Origin: JANMDR01 sp031409495
Lineage (GTDB): Bacteria; Pseudomonadota; Gammaproteobacteria; Burkholderiales; Usitatibacteraceae
NCBI GenBank assembly: GCA_031409495.1
Contig: JANNXI010000022.1
Coordinates: 1 to 64,000, forward strand
Direction of reading: 5' to 3'
DNA: 64,000 nucleotides
The position numbers and the translations under genes are program-made. The notes under the pieces were generated by a model. It was given only the letters and a program-made list of their open reading frames with translations. It was not told the origin of the DNA and did no database searches. Below, one piece after another: positions 62,375-64,000 of the stretch (its first letter is position 1; every line of letters starts with the position of its first letter).

Positions 62375-64000
62375 CTAAAAACTATACTTCGCACTAAAGT
62401 AATACTGTCGACCGCTTACGTCTAACTTCTGTTGTTCGTCTTCCGAATACCGATACTGTGCACGGACGGGGTTTAGCAGGTTCGTGGCGTCGAAGGAGAA
62501 TCTTAGGTTTTTATTGAAGCGGTAGTTAAGTGATAACGCCACGTTTGATACCGGAGCCGCCCAAGTTAGTGCTACCGGCTGCACTACCCCTAAGATAACG
62601 CTATTGCCTTGGCTATTTGCGGTTGGCGCTGGCGCGGTGCTGCTGGCGACGTATTTGCCACGGTAGTTATAGGAAAGTCTGGCGCTAAAGCCGTCGTTTT
62701 CAAAGTAGCCCGTCACGTTAGCGGCATATTCGGATGCGCCCGTCATTGGTCTGCCATCATCTACTTTGGTTTTAGCACGGCTCCAGTTAGCTTGGGCGCC
62801 AAAGCCACCCCAAATTGGTTGTTCGTACGATAACTCCACGCCGCTAATTTTTGCACCTTGCTGGGATGATGAATTAACGAAAAAGCTTTTCACCACGTTA
62901 TCGGCTGGATCAACTAATTCAACAGAGGTTTCTTGCCGGTTTGCGCCGGTTTTTACGTAGCCGTCAATTTTTGAACTAAATAGATTTACTTGTGCGAGCG
63001 AGCGTTTGGCAAAATACCAAGCCCACGATAAATCGGCATTGTTAGCGTGCAATGGTTTTAAGTCGGGGTTAGGCCCGGTAACACTGCAACCAGTCACATC
63101 ACAAACTGGGCTGGTAAATCCTGCGCCGAGTACGTTATAGTTTTGTCGGCCAATACTGCGGCTTAGCCCAACCCGTACCAGCATGTCTTTTGGTAGTTCA
63201 AAGCGCAAATTTAAGCTGGGTAACGCATCATTAAACACACGATCGGTCGGTGTTTTGCGATATACCGCACCGAGCAAAGGATTGAACGCAACGCCGTCAT
63301 AGTATTGCGAACCATCGCCTGCGGTGTTGATGGCTTCAGGCACTGCCGCACACGGCACAATGGTTTGTCCCGGCTCTATTTTTGGGCATAAACCGGTCCT
63401 CACTGGGGTGACGATGTTGGCGTTTACTTGGGTTTTTACAAAGCGTAGGCCAATATTGCCTGACCAATTATTGCCCTCTAAATTTTGCATCACGAAGGCG
63501 GCAGTTTGGCGCTCGCGAATATCAATTTCACCAACTACCCGCCGCTCCCACTCGGGACTAGTCGTTTTAAATTGGGATGAAATAAACTCTTTTAGCCCAT
63601 CTGAGTTTAAGAAGAAGCCTGAATTATCCCAGTTGTTACCATTTAAGCCGCTACCAAAATTACTTGGGTAATTTGAATAGCCGCCGGTGGGCGCCGCCCC
63701 TAGTGCAGCTACGCGTAATGAGGGTGCCCAACGCTTAAGGTCGCGTTTATGGTCGGCAAAGCGCCAACCCGCTTGTACGCTGGCAAGTACTCCCCAGGTT
63801 TGTGTATACGTGGAGTCAAGTGCTAAGCTATCTTCACGGTCGATGCTGCGCACACTAGATGCACCGCGATTAATCAAGCGGTAGCCGCTACCGTCAGGGT
63901 TTAGCCCCGGTTGGTTGCTACCCGCGCCACGATAGGCAACGTCTGGTGCTTTATCTAAGCCATTTAAAGCGTAAGAGATTCCGGTGCCATAACGGGCAAA
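62375..64000 (-). CDS. TonB-dependent receptor, 5' end outside the window
   Basis: The frame is open to the window edge: the residues nearest it read FARYGTGISYALNGLDKAPD, and the TTG at 63877 is an ordinary internal codon. About 541 residues are visible, all of the beta-barrel: repeated amphipathic strands such as AAFVMQNLEGNNWSGNIGLR, PDLKPLHANNADLSWAWYF and FSARLSYNYRGKYVASS, and the family C-terminus ending QYYFSAKYSF with a final aromatic. The plug domain and TonB box lie outside. The type resembles large carbohydrate-uptake receptors (inference from the sequence GTGISYALNG and size). Confidence 0.93.
   Translation of the reverse strand, partial: FARYGTGISYALNGLDKAPDVAYRGAGSNQPGLNPDGSGYRLINRGASSVRSIDREDSLALDSTYTQTWGVLASVQAGWRFADHKRDLKRWAPSLRVAALGAAPTGGYSNYPSNFGSGLNGNNWDNSGFFLNSDGLKEFISSQFKTTSPEWERRVVGEIDIRERQTAAFVMQNLEGNNWSGNIGLRFVKTQVNANIVTPVRTGLCPKIEPGQTIVPCAAVPEAINTAGDGSQYYDGVAFNPLLGAVYRKTPTDRVFNDALPSLNLRFELPKDMLVRVGLSRSIGRQNYNVLGAGFTSPVCDVTGCSVTGPNPDLKPLHANNADLSWAWYFAKRSLAQVNLFSSKIDGYVKTGANRQETSVELVDPADNVVKSFFVNSSSQQGAKISGVELSYEQPIWGGFGAQANWSRAKTKVDDGRPMTGASEYAANVTGYFENDGFSARLSYNYRGKYVASSTAPAPTANSQGNSVILGVVQPVALTWAAPVSNVALSLNYRFNKNLRFSFDATNLLNPVRAQYRYSEDEQQKLDVSGRQYYFSAKYSF

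Noticed and set aside
63877..63877. TTG as start of the TonB-dependent receptor
   Set aside because: The frame is open through the codon to the window edge and the residues upstream continue the beta-barrel.

Overview
The window is chromosomal DNA of a Gram-negative bacterium, most likely a betaproteobacterium. This placement rests on gene order and content: pilMNOPQ-aroK divergent from a class A penicillin-binding protein, thiD-thiE-hemL beside a rubredoxin, pilGHIJ-chpA, a cysteine-poor metal site in HemB, and a diheme cytochrome c4. It is inference; no rRNA or tRNA gene was seen.

Layout. 1-5610: aroK (cut by the window edge) and the overlapping type IV pilus operon pilMNOPQ. 5874-8195: PBP1a. 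8291-11892: a conserved hypothetical gene, hemB, a candidate small RNA with its own terminator, engB and cytochrome c4. 11893-26371: an accessory stretch holding a methyltransferase, a serine hydrolase, an orphan HipA-like kinase, a DUF262 + HEPN pair (probable defence or abortive-infection module), a zinc ribbon-glutaredoxin membrane protein, an AraC regulator, an alpha/beta hydrolase, an SGNH hydrolase, a CgeB-like protein and a PhoX-type phosphatase. 26386-30611: a diguanylate cyclase and thiD-thiE-hemL. 30878-42818: rubredoxin and the Pil-Chp chemosensory operon (PilG, PilH, PilI, PilJ, and the 2431-residue ChpA), closed by a strong terminator. This system controls the pili encoded at the other end of the window.

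43031-51030 is a decaying block: a serine hydrolase pseudogene split by a 171-bp MITE-like element, a secreted subtilase cut by one in-frame stop, a LysR-like remnant ended by a second copy of the same MITE, a parD-parE pair whose toxin is frameshifted, a frameshifted aldo/keto reductase, and a further remnant ended by a hybrid repeat. 51146-56762 returns to intact genes: a Tat-exported agmatine deiminase-like protein, the copper ATPase CopA, a CopZ-like chaperone, UppP and a DUF1439 lipoprotein. 57022-58847 is a complete IS1380-family element with inverted repeats and a 5-bp target duplication; its transposase is split across two frames at a canonical -1 slippery heptamer. 59144-64000: a secreted parallel beta-helix protein and the 3' part of a TonB-dependent receptor.

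Three intergenic repeat families run through the accessory parts: an approximately 36-nt palindrome (about 11 copies, two of which supply the stop codon of a neighbouring gene), a 171-bp MITE (two full copies in opposite orientation plus a partial one), and a long GTAGCCCGGCT hairpin (two copies whose inner stems differ from each other but remain self-complementary). The strongest leads for something undescribed are the DUF262/HEPN-DUF2188 module and the small RNA whose first loop exposes an anti-Shine-Dalgarno CCUCC.
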